Below, piece by piece: positions 7,875 through 18,069 of a DNA stretch of 64,000 nt. Every line of letters begins with the position of its first letter. Positions within the stretch are counted from its first letter, which is position 1. The notes under the pieces were generated by a model. It did no database searches and was not told the DNA's origin. It saw only the letters and a list, made by a program, of their open reading frames with translations. This DNA comes from Chitinophagales bacterium (lineage in GTDB: Bacteria; Bacteroidota; Bacteroidia; Chitinophagales; UBA10324), in assembly GCA_019694975.1 (NCBI GenBank), contig JAIBAY010000005.1:186001-250000 (forward strand), in the 5' to 3' direction. The translations under genes were made by a program, and so were the position numbers.

Positions 7875-10800
7875 TCAGTTTACGCGCACCAGTTTTTTCC
7901 AAATCAGGGTGTCTCCTACGGCAATTCTTACCATATAAATGCCAGCTTCTACGGCAGAAACCGGGTAAGTGTAAGAGCCGGCCTGTTGCGTTGCATTATC
8001 GACGATGCTGCTGACTTTCTGACCTAGCGCATTCCAAAGATCAATGTTCACAGTTTCACCGGCAGGCAAAGTATACTGAATAATGGCCTGCGTGTTGAAA
8101 GGATTTGGATATATAACAAATGACAGTTCGTAATCAGGTTCATCAATACCAACATGAAGGATGTTGATAGATTCTGTTTTAGTTTCAGTACAGCCTGCCG
8201 CATCATGCACGATCAGTGTCACAGTGTAAATTCCGCCGGCCGTATAGACATGCGTTGGGTTTTGTTGCGTTGAAGTTCCGCCGTCACCGAAATTCCAGTT
8301 CCAGGAAACCGCCCCTGAAGAATTACTGTTGAAGGAAACGATTTCATTTTCATAAACTACAGCCGGTGAATAATCAACTGCCGCAGCAAGAATGACCACG
8401 TCTACATTCTGATTCACCGTATCGCAGCCATCCGGACCGCAGGCAATCAGCTGAACTGCATAACTGCCGCTGTTAGTGTAGGTGTGGCAAGGATCATTCT
8501 GTGAAGAGATTCCGCCATCGCCAAAACTCCAGGTAACAGACGTCGTTGTTGCCGGCACAGAGTCATCAAAACAAACCATTCCTTCGCATGAATGAAATGC
8601 ATTGAAGGAAGAGCAATTGTCCTGATCAACTGTGACGGTTAAATGTACGGTATCAGTAGGATGTGTCGGGTCGTTGCTGTTGACTATTATATATTCCGTG
8701 TAAATACCATCAGCCAGGTCTTCACTGTTTACCGTCACATTAATTATCTGTGAATTGCCCGGTTCCAGGGTACCGTTTCCGGATGGATTCAGGGATACCC
8801 AGTCGCTCACCAGCATCGAATTCACCCATGACAGTGTATTTCCTATCACCGTGCCGGAAGGGGTTTCGACGATCTTATAATCAAATCCAAGATAAACGAT
8901 ATGACCATATCCAACATCCTGGTAACCTACCACTGCGGCGCCTGCATAAGTGATAAGGTCATTAATTGGTGATGTCAGGTTAAGGGAATGAGAATTCTTC
9001 GGGCCATCTGCAATTTCACTGCCCAGCGATTGTGTAATCGGATGCGTGGTATTAACAACGGGCAACACAAAATTGGTAGCAACGGCACCGTAGGTTCCGG
9101 CCAGCAAACCGGTATTCCAGAGGCAACTAACTTTCGAACTGGTGGTGCCGCAAAAAATTACGGTTCCTCCGTTATTCACAAAATTCTGTAATGGTATCGC
9201 GAAATTCAGATAGTCGGAAGCCGTACCTACGGCTTTTGTAATAAGGCAAACATTTTTACCGACCAGCGCTGCTGCCAGGTCCTCAGAGTTGGTTGTGTTG
9301 ATTTCAGCTAACGTAGTCGTTCCCGGATAATAGGAATTGATGGCACTGATTGTATTTGGGTAAGATTCAAAGGCATCGGCTCCATAGGTAAGCGCAAGGA
9401 TGTTGGGTTTGTCTCCCTGGAAATTATATTCCAGTTCATGTATGTCATACACGAGGTCACCGGCACCTTCATTGCTGATGGTAACAGGAACCGTAGCGCT
9501 TGTAGTATTGCAGTTGAGCGAAATATTCAGACTACTGGGATTCACCTTAATGATAGGAGCTGCCTGCACCACCACTGTTTTCGTAATGGTATCTGATCCA
9601 CCGCAGTTGGATGAAATCAATTGCACGAGATAAGAACCTGATCCCGGGAAGGTATGTGAAGGGTTCGGGGAGACTGATGTTCCGCCGTCACCGAAATCCC
9701 ATGCATAATCAATCGGGTTGTTAGTAGAAATATCGGCAAAGTCAACCTGCTGTCCGTAGGCCGGGTTGCTGTTGCTTATGGTGAAGTCAGCTACCGGTGT
9801 AACTGTGCCTCCTACCACTGACGTAAAGTTGGCTGCGTAGCCGGCATTAGCCTGTGAAGAATTGGATGTCCAGGTTATGTATAGCTTTCCTGATGTGCCA
9901 GTCACGGAGGGATATGGGAAAGGGAAGCCGGAAACGCTGAGTAAAAGCGGTGCAGAAGCATCTACACCATCATACACTTTTAGATAATCGTTGTTCGCCT
10001 GTGATGCAAAAGAAGTAAAGGTAAGAGTGATACTTCCTGCGCAGGGTGGAGAAATCAGGAGTGTGCAGTTTTCATTGTTCTGATAATTGCCGGAAGGTCC
10101 GCCGGTATCATAGAATGTTCCGCTCGTGAGGCCGACTGCAGACAGGTCACATACATTAAATACAGGATCCACCGTTATGTAATCAGGTTTAACAATGGTA
10201 TGCGTGCCGAAAGAATTGGTCACCTTCAGCGTCACATCATAGGTGCCCACATTATTATATACGATGCCGGTTGGATTCTGTGCCGTTGAGGTGGCGGGCA
10301 ATCCTCCCTCAAAGGTCCATTCCCAGCTTGTGGGAACATTGGTACTCAGATCAAAGTAATTCACTGCTCCGCCAAAATTCACACTGGTAACATCAGATGT
10401 GAAATCAGCGACAGGCGCGGCATTCGCGGCCTGAAAAATCACGGAGTAATCTTCAGCCTGGCCGAATTGCGGGTTATAGCATGAACCGGTAATGCTATTG
10501 GCGCCCTTATCATCTGTAACACGCATGCGCAACGGTGTATTCAATACAGCAGTCGCGGAAGTATAAATGATACCGCTGTGTACACCGATCACGGCATTGT
10601 CCTGGTAAATCAATTCGTTGGTTTCATTAAATGCACCATCACCGTTGTAATCGAGCCATACACGCAGGTCCTCACTCTTCCCTGCTCCTGTTGTTACGGA
10701 AAGTAAAACAGGATCGCCCGCTACGAGGTGTGTGAAATCGGAGCAGGAAAAGTCCTGGTACCCTTCGGTGCTTCCAATGCTCGTCTTGTCAATTTCATTC

Positions 10801-12740
10801 AGGTTTACTTTGAACACACCGAAGCCGGAAGAAGGCTGCGTGGTCACGGGTGTACAGGCCGCACCGGTAGGTTGTCCTACATTTTCGATGGTGATATAAT
10901 CCGTTTTCACCAGGGTATCAGAAGTGTTGCAAAGAGCAAGTCCGTTAACAATCAGCGTAACGGTGTAGACGCCAACTCCGGGATAGGTGTGCACGGGATT
11001 TTGTGCTGTTGAAGTGGTTCCATCACCGAAGTCCCACAGATAATCTGTGGCATTCAGGCTGCTGCTGAAAAATGATACTGCGGCAGAAGCAGTGCAAAAT
11101 GAAGTTTGCGGGGCGGAAAATATCGCCGTTACGGCATCATCAAATGGTCCGCCTACATTCACGGCATACCATGCATTAACGGTTTGCACTGCCTGGTTGG
11201 AGCAATCACCGAAGAGATCCTGCGCTGCCTGCAATGAAAGATCCCTGAAGTCGGCGTATTCAGAATTTGGCGTCAGGTAAACTGTGTTGCAACGGAAAGC
11301 AATTGCACCGGCATCCAATAAACCAAGGCCTTCCACAAAGTAACTGTTGCCTACATCATTCACGCCTTCTCCTCCTTCCGTAAGCAAGTAATACCAGAAA
11401 TTACCTACACCGCTTCCCGAATGCACCTCCGGGCAATTAGACCAATACAAACCTCCATAACAATCAGGATTGCTGAATTCATTGGGGTTGGCCATATTCC
11501 TGATAAGATAATTGAACTGATCACCGAGGTACCAGGTCGAGTTGGGAACATTCAAGAAGCGGATGGTGATACCGAAAATATCTGACAATGATTCATTCAT
11601 ACCACCGGGTTCACAGGAATAAACGAGACCTGAGGAATGTTCAGTAACGCCATGAGTCAGCTCATGCCCGCATACTTCCAGCGAAGTCAGCGGTGTAACA
11701 CCCATGCCTGCATCGCCATCAAGATAACTCATGTACGTGCCATCCCAGAAGGCATTGATGCCTCCGCCGGCATGCACCAGGCTTTTCAGTTTCTGAAGGC
11801 CTGCTCCATCCACTGATTTCCATCCGTAATGATCATTGTAATAATCGTAGGTAGCTTCGGCGCCAAAATGCGCATCCAAAGCATACGTGTCGAATCCGCC
11901 GTTGTAGTTCCAGTTTTTACTCGGACCGGTAAAGTCATTTGGCTCTGAGGCATTAAAAGTTTCCACCCCTGCGCCACGCGTATACTCCCGAAGGCGGAAA
12001 TTATTCGTCTGGAAGCTGTCACAAACGATGGGCTGTGTGCCGCAATAGGCGGTGACGGCTGTACCCGGAACATCCGTTTCGTGAATGCGCGATTCAGCCT
12101 TCACCACCGAACCATTCTGTGCATCCACGTAGATCCATTCCCGTTTCCAGGGGTCTTTCGCATACACATCGCATTTATACACCAGGTGATAATTACCATT
12201 ATCAGGCAAGATCATCAGTTTGTTATTATCTGTTTCTTCACGGTCATGCCACCAGGTTTTGGCATTCATATAGTTGCAGGCAGACTGATAAGCCTGTGCG
12301 GCGGTAATGGCAGGTGAGGTAGAAATTGAAATGCCATCATACCATTCACCATTGGCAGATTTCACCTTGTTATCCTTTGCATGTACATAGTATACACCAT
12401 ATTCTACCGGCACACCTTTGAAATGTTCGCGGTAACGTATGTGGGTGAAACCACTTTTATCATTGAATTGCTGGTAGGCAACAAGGTCGGTGCCTGCCGC
12501 AGGTTTCAGCACCTGGTTTTTCAGCCAGTCTTTAGCTGATAGAAGCGGTACATGCTCCTGTTCCTGTAATCGAATAAAGGAAATGGTATTCCGTTTTTGA
12601 TTGACATATACCTGCGATGCGCCCTGGTAATACGGAGTGGCAGCTGTGCCTGTGTAGTGCCTGGATCCCTGCTGTGCGAATGTGTTGAACGTAAATACGC
12701 ACACAATTGCCATTGATAGTACAGTAATGATTTTATTCAT
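7875..12740 (-). CDS. giant secreted M4 (thermolysin-like) metalloprotease with PKD, GEVED and CUB-like modules and T9SS sorting domain
   Basis: A 1621-residue exported zinc protease. Approximate layout: signal peptide 1-22; FTP/PepSY-type propeptide 45-215; M4 catalytic domain 220-545, with zinc motif HELTH at 360-364 and the third-ligand Glu in GGMNESLSD about 20 residues later; a first PKD domain 555-630; a GEVED-like segment 640-780; a second PKD about 785-870; a CUB-like beta-sandwich 875-995; a third PKD about 1000-1080; a long beta-rich region 1085-1385; two more PKD domains 1395-1545; and a C-terminal T9SS type A sorting domain (IYPNPFNTQAIIQYTLP through GIYMVRI). It should be exported by Sec and then T9SS to the surface or medium to degrade proteins. 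Single-gene unit with its own terminator; PKD count and boundaries are estimates. Confidence 0.92.
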   Translation of the reverse strand: MNKIITVLSMAIVCVFTFNTFAQQGSRHYTGTAATPYYQGASQVYVNQKRNTISFIRLQEQEHVPLLSAKDWLKNQVLKPAAGTDLVAYQQFNDKSGFTHIRYREHFKGVPVEYGVYYVHAKDNKVKSANGEWYDGISISTSPAITAAQAYQSACNYMNAKTWWHDREETDNNKLMILPDNGNYHLVYKCDVYAKDPWKREWIYVDAQNGSVVKAESRIHETDVPGTAVTAYCGTQPIVCDSFQTNNFRLREYTRGAGVETFNASEPNDFTGPSKNWNYNGGFDTYALDAHFGAEATYDYYNDHYGWKSVDGAGLQKLKSLVHAGGGINAFWDGTYMSYLDGDAGMGVTPLTSLEVCGHELTHGVTEHSSGLVYSCEPGGMNESLSDIFGITIRFLNVPNSTWYLGDQFNYLIRNMANPNEFSNPDCYGGLYWSNCPEVHSGSGVGNFWYYLLTEGGEGVNDVGNSYFVEGLGLLDAGAIAFRCNTVYLTPNSEYADFRDLSLQAAQDLFGDCSNQAVQTVNAWYAVNVGGPFDDAVTAIFSAPQTSFCTASAAVSFFSSSLNATDYLWDFGDGTTSTAQNPVHTYPGVGVYTVTLIVNGLALCNTSDTLVKTDYITIENVGQPTGAACTPVTTQPSSGFGVFKVNLNEIDKTSIGSTEGYQDFSCSDFTHLVAGDPVLLSVTTGAGKSEDLRVWLDYNGDGAFNETNELIYQDNAVIGVHSGIIYTSATAVLNTPLRMRVTDDKGANSITGSCYNPQFGQAEDYSVIFQAANAAPVADFTSDVTSVNFGGAVNYFDLSTNVPTSWEWTFEGGLPATSTAQNPTGIVYNNVGTYDVTLKVTNSFGTHTIVKPDYITVDPVFNVCDLSAVGLTSGTFYDTGGPSGNYQNNENCTLLISPPCAGSITLTFTSFASQANNDYLKVYDGVDASAPLLLSVSGFPFPYPSVTGTSGKLYITWTSNSSQANAGYAANFTSVVGGTVTPVADFTISNSNPAYGQQVDFADISTNNPIDYAWDFGDGGTSVSPNPSHTFPGSGSYLVQLISSNCGGSDTITKTVVVQAAPIIKVNPSSLNISLNCNTTSATVPVTISNEGAGDLVYDIHELEYNFQGDKPNILALTYGADAFESYPNTISAINSYYPGTTTLAEINTTNSEDLAAALVGKNVCLITKAVGTASDYLNFAIPLQNFVNNGGTVIFCGTTSSKVSCLWNTGLLAGTYGAVATNFVLPVVNTTHPITQSLGSEIADGPKNSHSLNLTSPINDLITYAGAAVVGYQDVGYGHIVYLGFDYKIVETPSGTVIGNTLSWVNSMLVSDWVSLNPSGNGTLEPGNSQIINVTVNSEDLADGIYTEYIIVNSNDPTHPTDTVHLTVTVDQDNCSSFNAFHSCEGMVCFDDSVPATTTSVTWSFGDGGISSQNDPCHTYTNSGSYAVQLIACGPDGCDTVNQNVDVVILAAAVDYSPAVVYENEIVSFNSNSSGAVSWNWNFGDGGTSTQQNPTHVYTAGGIYTVTLIVHDAAGCTETKTESINILHVGIDEPDYELSFVIYPNPFNTQAIIQYTLPAGETVNIDLWNALGQKVSSIVDNATQQAGSYTYPVSAVEAGIYMVRIAVGDTLIWKKLVRVN

Positions 12741-13075
12741 GAAGTATGATTTGAGGGTTACGAGTTTAAATTTAGTGATTCATTTATCCTAAACAAATAA
12801 AGTTTATCCGCGACACATTTTCAAGAACAGAAATAAAAGAGGAATCATGCACTTGACAAAATTATTCCGGCAAATGCTGCAACCTAATCTCCGCTAATGA
12901 TTGAACTTAATTTGACAACGGATGCCAGCATAGCAAAGAGATGAGTTATGAGAATCTCTCCTGTTCAAGGCCAACATTATCCAATATAACCGCTTCACGC
13001 AGGCATTGAATTTTGATCATATTCTGCCAGTGATATTGCTGATAAAAGGCTTGCTGTTGCAGCAGCATCCCGGTC
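12741..13075. other. intergenic region, protease to pyrB
   Basis: This 335-bp non-coding stretch holds the upstream region of the protease gene at its low end and the 3' flank of pyrB at its high end. A weak stem (TGCTG/CAGCA near 13053-13068) with a short T run may end pyrB transcription. I see no gene, RNA or strong promoter match. Confidence 0.5.
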
Positions 13076-14005
13076 TTATGCTTCTTTCCTTCCGCTCAGC
13101 AGATATAAAACTGCCATACGGACGGCGACGCCATTTTCCACCTGATCTAATATGATGGAGTGTTCAGAGTCGGCCACATCACCGGTAATCTCTACGCCAC
13201 GGTTTATCGGCCCGGGATGCATGATGACGATATCTTTCCCTATTTCTTCCAGCAGCCGCTTGTTGATACCGAAATACAATGCGTATTCACGTAATGAAGC
13301 GAAGTATTGAATCTCCTGCCGTTCCAGCTGAATCCGCAGGATATTCGCCACATCACACCAGGCCAGTGCTTTACGCACATCGTATTCCACCTTTACACCC
13401 AGTGATTCAATATACATCGGAATTAATGTGGGTGGCCCGGCCACCATCACTTCGGCACCGAGTTTTTTAAGACAGAATATATTCGAGAGCGCTACCCGTG
13501 AATGACGGATGTCACCGATAATGGCAATCTTTTTCCCTTCCACTTTTCCCAGTTTTTCCCGGATGGAATAGGCATCAAGCAGAGCCTGTGTAGGATGCTC
13601 ATGCGTACCGTCACCGGCATTGATGATGCTCGCATCAATGTGCTTTGAAAGAAATATGGGAGCACCAGGGCTTGGATGCCGCATCACGACCATGTCTACT
13701 TTCATTGCCAGGATATTGTTGACCGTATCAATCAGCGTTTCTCCCTTTTTTACCGAAGAACCTGAAGAAGTGAAATTGATTGCATCTGCCGACAACCGCT
13801 TTTCCGCCAGCTCAAATGAGATCCTTGTCCGCGTGGAATTTTCATAGAAGAGATTCACAATAGTGGTGTCACGCAAAGAAGGCACCTTTTTTATTGGCCT
13901 GTTCAGCACTTCTTTAAATTCATCGGCTGATTCAAAAATTATCTCAATATCCTCGCGGGTGAGATACTTAATGCCCAGCAGATGTTTTACGCTCAGTGCA
14001 TTCAT
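13076..14005 (-). CDS. pyrB: aspartate carbamoyltransferase, catalytic chain
   Basis: Condenses carbamoyl phosphate with aspartate to N-carbamoyl-aspartate in de novo pyrimidine synthesis (cytosol). The 309-residue length is typical of the catalytic chain. Visible motifs: the carbamoyl-phosphate loop YENSTRTRISFE (about 54-65), GDGTHEHPTQALLD, the linker GDIRHSRVA and the aspartate-side HPGPINRGVE. The start overlaps the pyrR stop by 4 nt (ATGA), so translation is probably coupled. No pyrI regulatory chain is adjacent, and control is expected through PyrR or nucleotide levels instead. Confidence 0.95.
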   Translation of the reverse strand: MNALSVKHLLGIKYLTREDIEIIFESADEFKEVLNRPIKKVPSLRDTTIVNLFYENSTRTRISFELAEKRLSADAINFTSSGSSVKKGETLIDTVNNILAMKVDMVVMRHPSPGAPIFLSKHIDASIINAGDGTHEHPTQALLDAYSIREKLGKVEGKKIAIIGDIRHSRVALSNIFCLKKLGAEVMVAGPPTLIPMYIESLGVKVEYDVRKALAWCDVANILRIQLERQEIQYFASLREYALYFGINKRLLEEIGKDIVIMHPGPINRGVEITGDVADSEHSIILDQVENGVAVRMAVLYLLSGRKEA

Positions 14006-14553
14006 AGCTCATTTTGTTTTGCCGGAACAATCCAGATACGATCGGCCCCTTCACTTTTTTCCCAATCAACTTTTACACGTTCCGAGGTAAGGGAATCGAT
14101 GGAAATACCAATATAGTCAGGCTGAATGGGAAGCTGCCGGGTAAAACGCCTGTCAACCAGCACGAGCAACTCCACCTTGGCCGGCCTGCCAAAGTCGAGC
14201 AATGCGTCCATGGCCGACCGGATGGTTCTTCCTGAAAACAACACATCATCAATCAGTACCACCTTTTTGTTTTCGGTTGAGAACCTGATGCTTGTGGCTT
14301 TCGGTGTCAGTTGCTTTTCCGCGGTACGGTAATCGTCACGGTAAAATGTGGGATCAATAATGCCGTAAAGGATATTCTTGCCGGTAATCTCAGTCAGCCT
14401 GCGGTGAATCCTGTCGGAGAGATAAATGCCGCGCGGCTGCACGCCAATAATTGCCGTATCGGTAAAATCCTTTTGCGTTTCTATTAGCTGAAAACAAAGC
14501 CGGTTGAGCGTGAGAAGGAATCGTTTGCTGTCAAGAATGATCCGCGGCTGCAA
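14002..14553 (-). CDS. pyrR: bifunctional pyr operon regulator/uracil phosphoribosyltransferase
   Basis: Type I phosphoribosyltransferase-fold protein with the PRPP loop in VVLIDDVLFSGRT and the PyrR-type AIIGVQPRGIYLSDRI and LVLVDRRFTRQLPI segments. In Gram-positive bacteria PyrR binds pyr mRNA to control attenuation and also has UPRT activity; the role in Bacteroidota is less clear. The start is set here at TTG 14553 because the product then begins MQPRIILDSKRF, the usual family N-terminus, and because a promoter-like element with -7 box at 14578-14571 would place transcription initiation downstream of the alternative TTG at 14601. It is the first gene of pyrR-pyrB with a 4-nt overlap. Confidence 0.9.
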   Translation of the reverse strand: MQPRIILDSKRFLLTLNRLCFQLIETQKDFTDTAIIGVQPRGIYLSDRIHRRLTEITGKNILYGIIDPTFYRDDYRTAEKQLTPKATSIRFSTENKKVVLIDDVLFSGRTIRSAMDALLDFGRPAKVELLVLVDRRFTRQLPIQPDYIGISIDSLTSERVKVDWEKSEGADRIWIVPAKQNEL

Positions 14554-14570
14554 GCTGAAATAAGTTTCGG

Positions 14571-14601
14571 CAAATATAGCACTTCGCCAAAACACGGGCA
14601 A
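14571..14601 (-). promoter_or_regulatory. promoter-like element of pyrR-pyrB
   Basis: On the minus strand TTG (14601-14599), a 20-nt spacer and TATATTTG (14578-14571) fit the Bacteroidota TTTG-N18-20-TANNTTTG pattern. The expected transcription start is about 10 nt upstream of the proposed TTG start codon, leaving a very short leader with no room for a classical PyrR attenuator. Confidence 0.5.
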
Positions 14602-14868
14602 GATAGTTTATCACCTCTTTCATCATTGTATGATTGAAAGCGCTTATTAGTTAAGGATGGCTTTCTGCAACACGTCATTGTAACACGAAGACAGGCAGCA
14701 TTGCTTTTAAAAAAAACGTGAGTGGCAATAAGGCAATATCGCGATGAATCCGCTTTCCGAGATATTTAATGCAACCGGTTCATGGTGCACTTTTTTGAAT
14801 CACTATTAAATTTTAACTTAGATGCCGCGAAGATATTTCGCCTGTATTCTTATCTATATATAATATCT

Positions 14869-16974
14869 ATGCATCACTGGAATGAATATCCTTTTGTCCG
14901 TATTCTATTACCTTTTTTAGCCGGACTGCTCACTTGCGTTTTTACGCCACTACACCTTCCATTCTTTTTGTTGCCTTGCCTCCTTTTGGTGGTGATGCTC
15001 CTGCACTTTTCCACAAAAAACAAAACATTCAGGCTCTATAAATATGCCGCCTGGCTGGGTTGCTGCTTTCAGCTGTCCATCTTCACGGCAGGCAATATCC
15101 TGGCGCATCAGCGTATTGATGCATACCATCAGGAGCAGTTTGTGCATCACCTGCAACAGGCTGATTTTTTCCGGGTAATCATCACAGAACCACCGGTTGA
15201 AAAAGAGCGCACCTATAAAGCAGTGATATCAGTAGTGGAGATGAACAGCCATGAATCCATGATGCCAGTTGCAGGCCGCTCTGTCCTTTACCTTGAAAAA
15301 AACGAGCAATCGGCAACACTGCAATATGGGGATGTGCTGTTGGTTAAAAATTCTTTTCAGCTCGTGGCAGGCCCTGCTAACCCTGATCAGTTTGACTATA
15401 AAGAATATCTATGGTACCGGGAAATTTACGCTACTGCCTTCCTTCAATCTGATGACTGGATGAAACTGTCATCAGGCAGCGGCAATTTCTTAATTGCATT
15501 CACCTTTAGATTAAGGGACCTGTCGCTGCAAGCTATTCAAAAGCATATTTCATCAGCGCGGGAAGCCGGCGTGGTGGAAGCGCTTGTGATCGGTTACCGG
15601 GACCATATGTTGGCAGAAACCACGCAATCTTACACCGCAGCCGGCGTCGTACACGTGCTGGCAGTATCAGGCTTGCATGTTGCTATTTTATTTGCCCTGC
15701 TGCATCAACTCTTATTTTTTCTTAACAGGAAAAAGCACGGTAAAGCAATACAATCCATCGTCATTCTGTCGGCCATCTGGATCTTTACACTGGTTACCGG
15801 ATTATCGGGTTCAGTGCTGCGCGCCGCTGCCATGTTTTCCTTCATTACCATCGGCAAAAACATGAAACGGCCGGTGAACTTATTCAATATCCTTTCCTGC
15901 TCCGCTTTTGCCATCCTGCTGGCTGATCCGCTGCTGGTGATGGACGTAGGTTTTCAGCTTTCTTACCTTGCAGTAACCGGCATCGGCACATTGAACAAAT
16001 ACATTGATCAATGGCTTCCCAGGGAAAATAAAATCATAGATTTCCTGTGGAAGATGATGGCTATGTCACTGGCGGCGCAGATCGCAACTTTCCCGCTGAC
16101 AACCTTTTACTTTCACCAGTTTCCATTGTATTTCCTGCCCGCCAACATTGTGGTAATACCTGCAGCCGGTATCATCCTGCATCTCGGTCTGGCCATTATA
16201 GCACTTCAATTTATACCAGTGTTAGCAACACTAACCGGCGAAGCAGCGCAATGGATTACCTATATTATGAATGAATTTATTCTGCGGATTCAAAGCCTGC
16301 CTGCCGCTATCATTCATCTCGCCGGCACGGATTTTACGCAGATGCTGCTCACCGGCGCACTGATCATTTTTATCAGCAGATATTTTATTACCAGGTCCAG
16401 GAACTGGATGTTCGCAACAGCCGTCAGTTTTGTTTTCTTACTCACCCTGCATTGCATACACGCTTGCAGCATTTTCGGACAGCATTCTTTTACGGTATAC
16501 GCCTTTAAAAAGACAGGTGTGCTGGAATTCAGATCACAAAATGAAGCGGTGATGTACCAGGCTGCAGGCTCCATATCCGGTGGTGACTCCTTATACCTGG
16601 TGCAACACTGGCGGCTGCACCAAATCACTCCTGCCACAAGCAGTCACACAACAGGTGCTATCAGTGAAAAGGTAATTTCAGCCATATCACCCGACTGCTC
16701 TTTTTTTCAATTCTATAATTACAAAATAGCCCTCGTCAACAGGCCCTTACCAGCGAATAAAACAGGAAGCAGACTGAAAGTGGATGCCTTACTGATTTCC
16801 GGCAATCCCTCCATTAGCATGCATGACCTGACCAACTATTTTGAAACTACTGCCATTATTTTTGATGGCTCGAACAACAGCTACAAGGTCAGCAAGTGGC
16901 AGCGAGAAGCCGAAGAACTTGGCATGGCGACACATGATGTAATGAAAGACGGGGCTTATATCCGGCATATCTGA
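14869..16974 (+). CDS. comEC: ComEC/Rec2-family DNA-uptake channel protein
   Basis: Polytopic inner-membrane protein that in competent bacteria moves single-stranded DNA into the cytoplasm. From the ATG at 14869 (MHHWNEYPFVRILLPFLAG) it has 702 residues; an in-frame ATG at 14782 would add 29 atypical residues. It has an N-terminal DUF4131-like region with several helices and an OB-like part (about 1-200), then the Competence domain with the signature VHVLAVSGLHVAIL (about 260-273) and about ten membrane helices. The C-terminal metallo-beta-lactamase domain of Bacillus ComEC is absent; only a short soluble tail remains, as in many Bacteroidota homologues. Divergent from pyrR. Confidence 0.9.
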   Translation: MHHWNEYPFVRILLPFLAGLLTCVFTPLHLPFFLLPCLLLVVMLLHFSTKNKTFRLYKYAAWLGCCFQLSIFTAGNILAHQRIDAYHQEQFVHHLQQADFFRVIITEPPVEKERTYKAVISVVEMNSHESMMPVAGRSVLYLEKNEQSATLQYGDVLLVKNSFQLVAGPANPDQFDYKEYLWYREIYATAFLQSDDWMKLSSGSGNFLIAFTFRLRDLSLQAIQKHISSAREAGVVEALVIGYRDHMLAETTQSYTAAGVVHVLAVSGLHVAILFALLHQLLFFLNRKKHGKAIQSIVILSAIWIFTLVTGLSGSVLRAAAMFSFITIGKNMKRPVNLFNILSCSAFAILLADPLLVMDVGFQLSYLAVTGIGTLNKYIDQWLPRENKIIDFLWKMMAMSLAAQIATFPLTTFYFHQFPLYFLPANIVVIPAAGIILHLGLAIIALQFIPVLATLTGEAAQWITYIMNEFILRIQSLPAAIIHLAGTDFTQMLLTGALIIFISRYFITRSRNWMFATAVSFVFLLTLHCIHACSIFGQHSFTVYAFKKTGVLEFRSQNEAVMYQAAGSISGGDSLYLVQHWRLHQITPATSSHTTGAISEKVISAISPDCSFFQFYNYKIALVNRPLPANKTGSRLKVDALLISGNPSISMHDLTNYFETTAIIFDGSNNSYKVSKWQREAEELGMATHDVMKDGAYIRHI

Positions 16975-17056
16975 TGGTGGAAGTATATAATGCGGCAGGA
17001 TTGGTTACCAGCCAAAGCGCTTGCACGCCCTTTGCGGAAACCCTTACCATGCAGGT

Positions 17057-17086
17057 TTTGGGCTATTAATTGAAATAGTACATTTG
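17057..17086 (+). promoter_or_regulatory. promoter of the enoyl-CoA hydratase gene
   Basis: TTTG (17057-17060), an 18-nt spacer and TACATTTG (17079-17086) match the Bacteroidota housekeeping promoter exactly at both boxes. It lies 16 nt before the ATG at 17103. Confidence 0.65.
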
Positions 17087-17102
17087 TTAAACAAGCTATC
17101 GT

Positions 17103-17882
17103 ATGAATTTTTCATTGATAAAAACAGAGCAACACGACCGGTTGTATTATATCACGCTCAGCAGGGCGGAGAAAAAAAATGCACTGAATTCGCTATTGGT
17201 AACTGAGCTGACCGCAGCATTGCAAATAGCGGAAAATGAAGCAGCTGTTAAGATAGTAATTCTAAAGGCTGAAGGTGACGTGTTCAGCGCCGGTGCAGAC
17301 CTTGAATATCTGCAGCAGCTGCAGCATTTTTCCTATGAAGAAAACCTGGCCGATTCGTCACTTTTAAAAACGTTGCTTCTAAAAATACATACGCTTAAAA
17401 AAATAGTGATTGCCCAGGTGGAAGGCCATGCTATTGCCGGTGGCTGCGGGCTGGCTGCTGTTTGCGATTTTTGTTTTGCCGTGCCGGAAGCAAAGTTTGG
17501 ATATACAGAGGTTAAAATCGGTTTCATACCTGCGCTCGTAATGGTTTTCCTGTTAAGAAAAATCAGCGGTGTAAAAACAAGGGAATTGCTTTATACCGGT
17601 AAATTAATCAGCGCTGATGAAGCGGTTGATTACGGACTGATCAACATGGTTGTTGCAAAAGATGAAATTGCCGGCTATGTAAAAGCTTTCGCCACCAGGC
17701 TCTCTGAAGAATCATCTGCACAATCGCTGGCAGCCACCAAGGAAATGCTGACAAAGGTACCGGGCATGGAACTGCATGAGGCACTCCAATATGCTGCTGA
17801 GATGAATGCAACAACGAGAAGCAGTGATGATTGCAAAAAAGGAGTTGGTGCATTCCTTAGCAGGGAAAAATTCAAGTGGTGA
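17103..17882 (+). CDS. enoyl-CoA hydratase/isomerase family protein
   Basis: A 259-residue crotonase-fold enzyme acting on CoA thioesters in fatty-acid or branched-chain amino-acid breakdown. The oxyanion-hole segments are FSAGADLEYLQQL (about 61-73) and EGHAIAGGCGLA (about 108-118). The catalytic Glu of the second active-site position is present in GYTEVKIGFIP (Glu136), but the position equal to rat Glu144 is Gly (AGGCGLA). A single acid is seen in enoyl-CoA isomerases and some other family members, so a plain hydratase role is not certain; methylglutaconyl-CoA hydratase-like activity is an alternative. Single gene with its own promoter. Confidence 0.87.
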   Translation: MNFSLIKTEQHDRLYYITLSRAEKKNALNSLLVTELTAALQIAENEAAVKIVILKAEGDVFSAGADLEYLQQLQHFSYEENLADSSLLKTLLLKIHTLKKIVIAQVEGHAIAGGCGLAAVCDFCFAVPEAKFGYTEVKIGFIPALVMVFLLRKISGVKTRELLYTGKLISADEAVDYGLINMVVAKDEIAGYVKAFATRLSEESSAQSLAATKEMLTKVPGMELHEALQYAAEMNATTRSSDDCKKGVGAFLSREKFKW

Positions 17883-18069
17883 TGAAGATGAAATGCAGCT
17901 GAGATCTTCCTGTGCGGAAGTGCCAGCGTGTAACAGCTGAATATTAATAGCTGCTTATAGAAGCAGGAACTGCTTATGCCGCAAGAACATAACTCATCTT
18001 CCATTGACTATCTGCAGCATGAAATTAGCACATGACCTACAACCTGGTATTTCACTTTAGTTCACCGGT

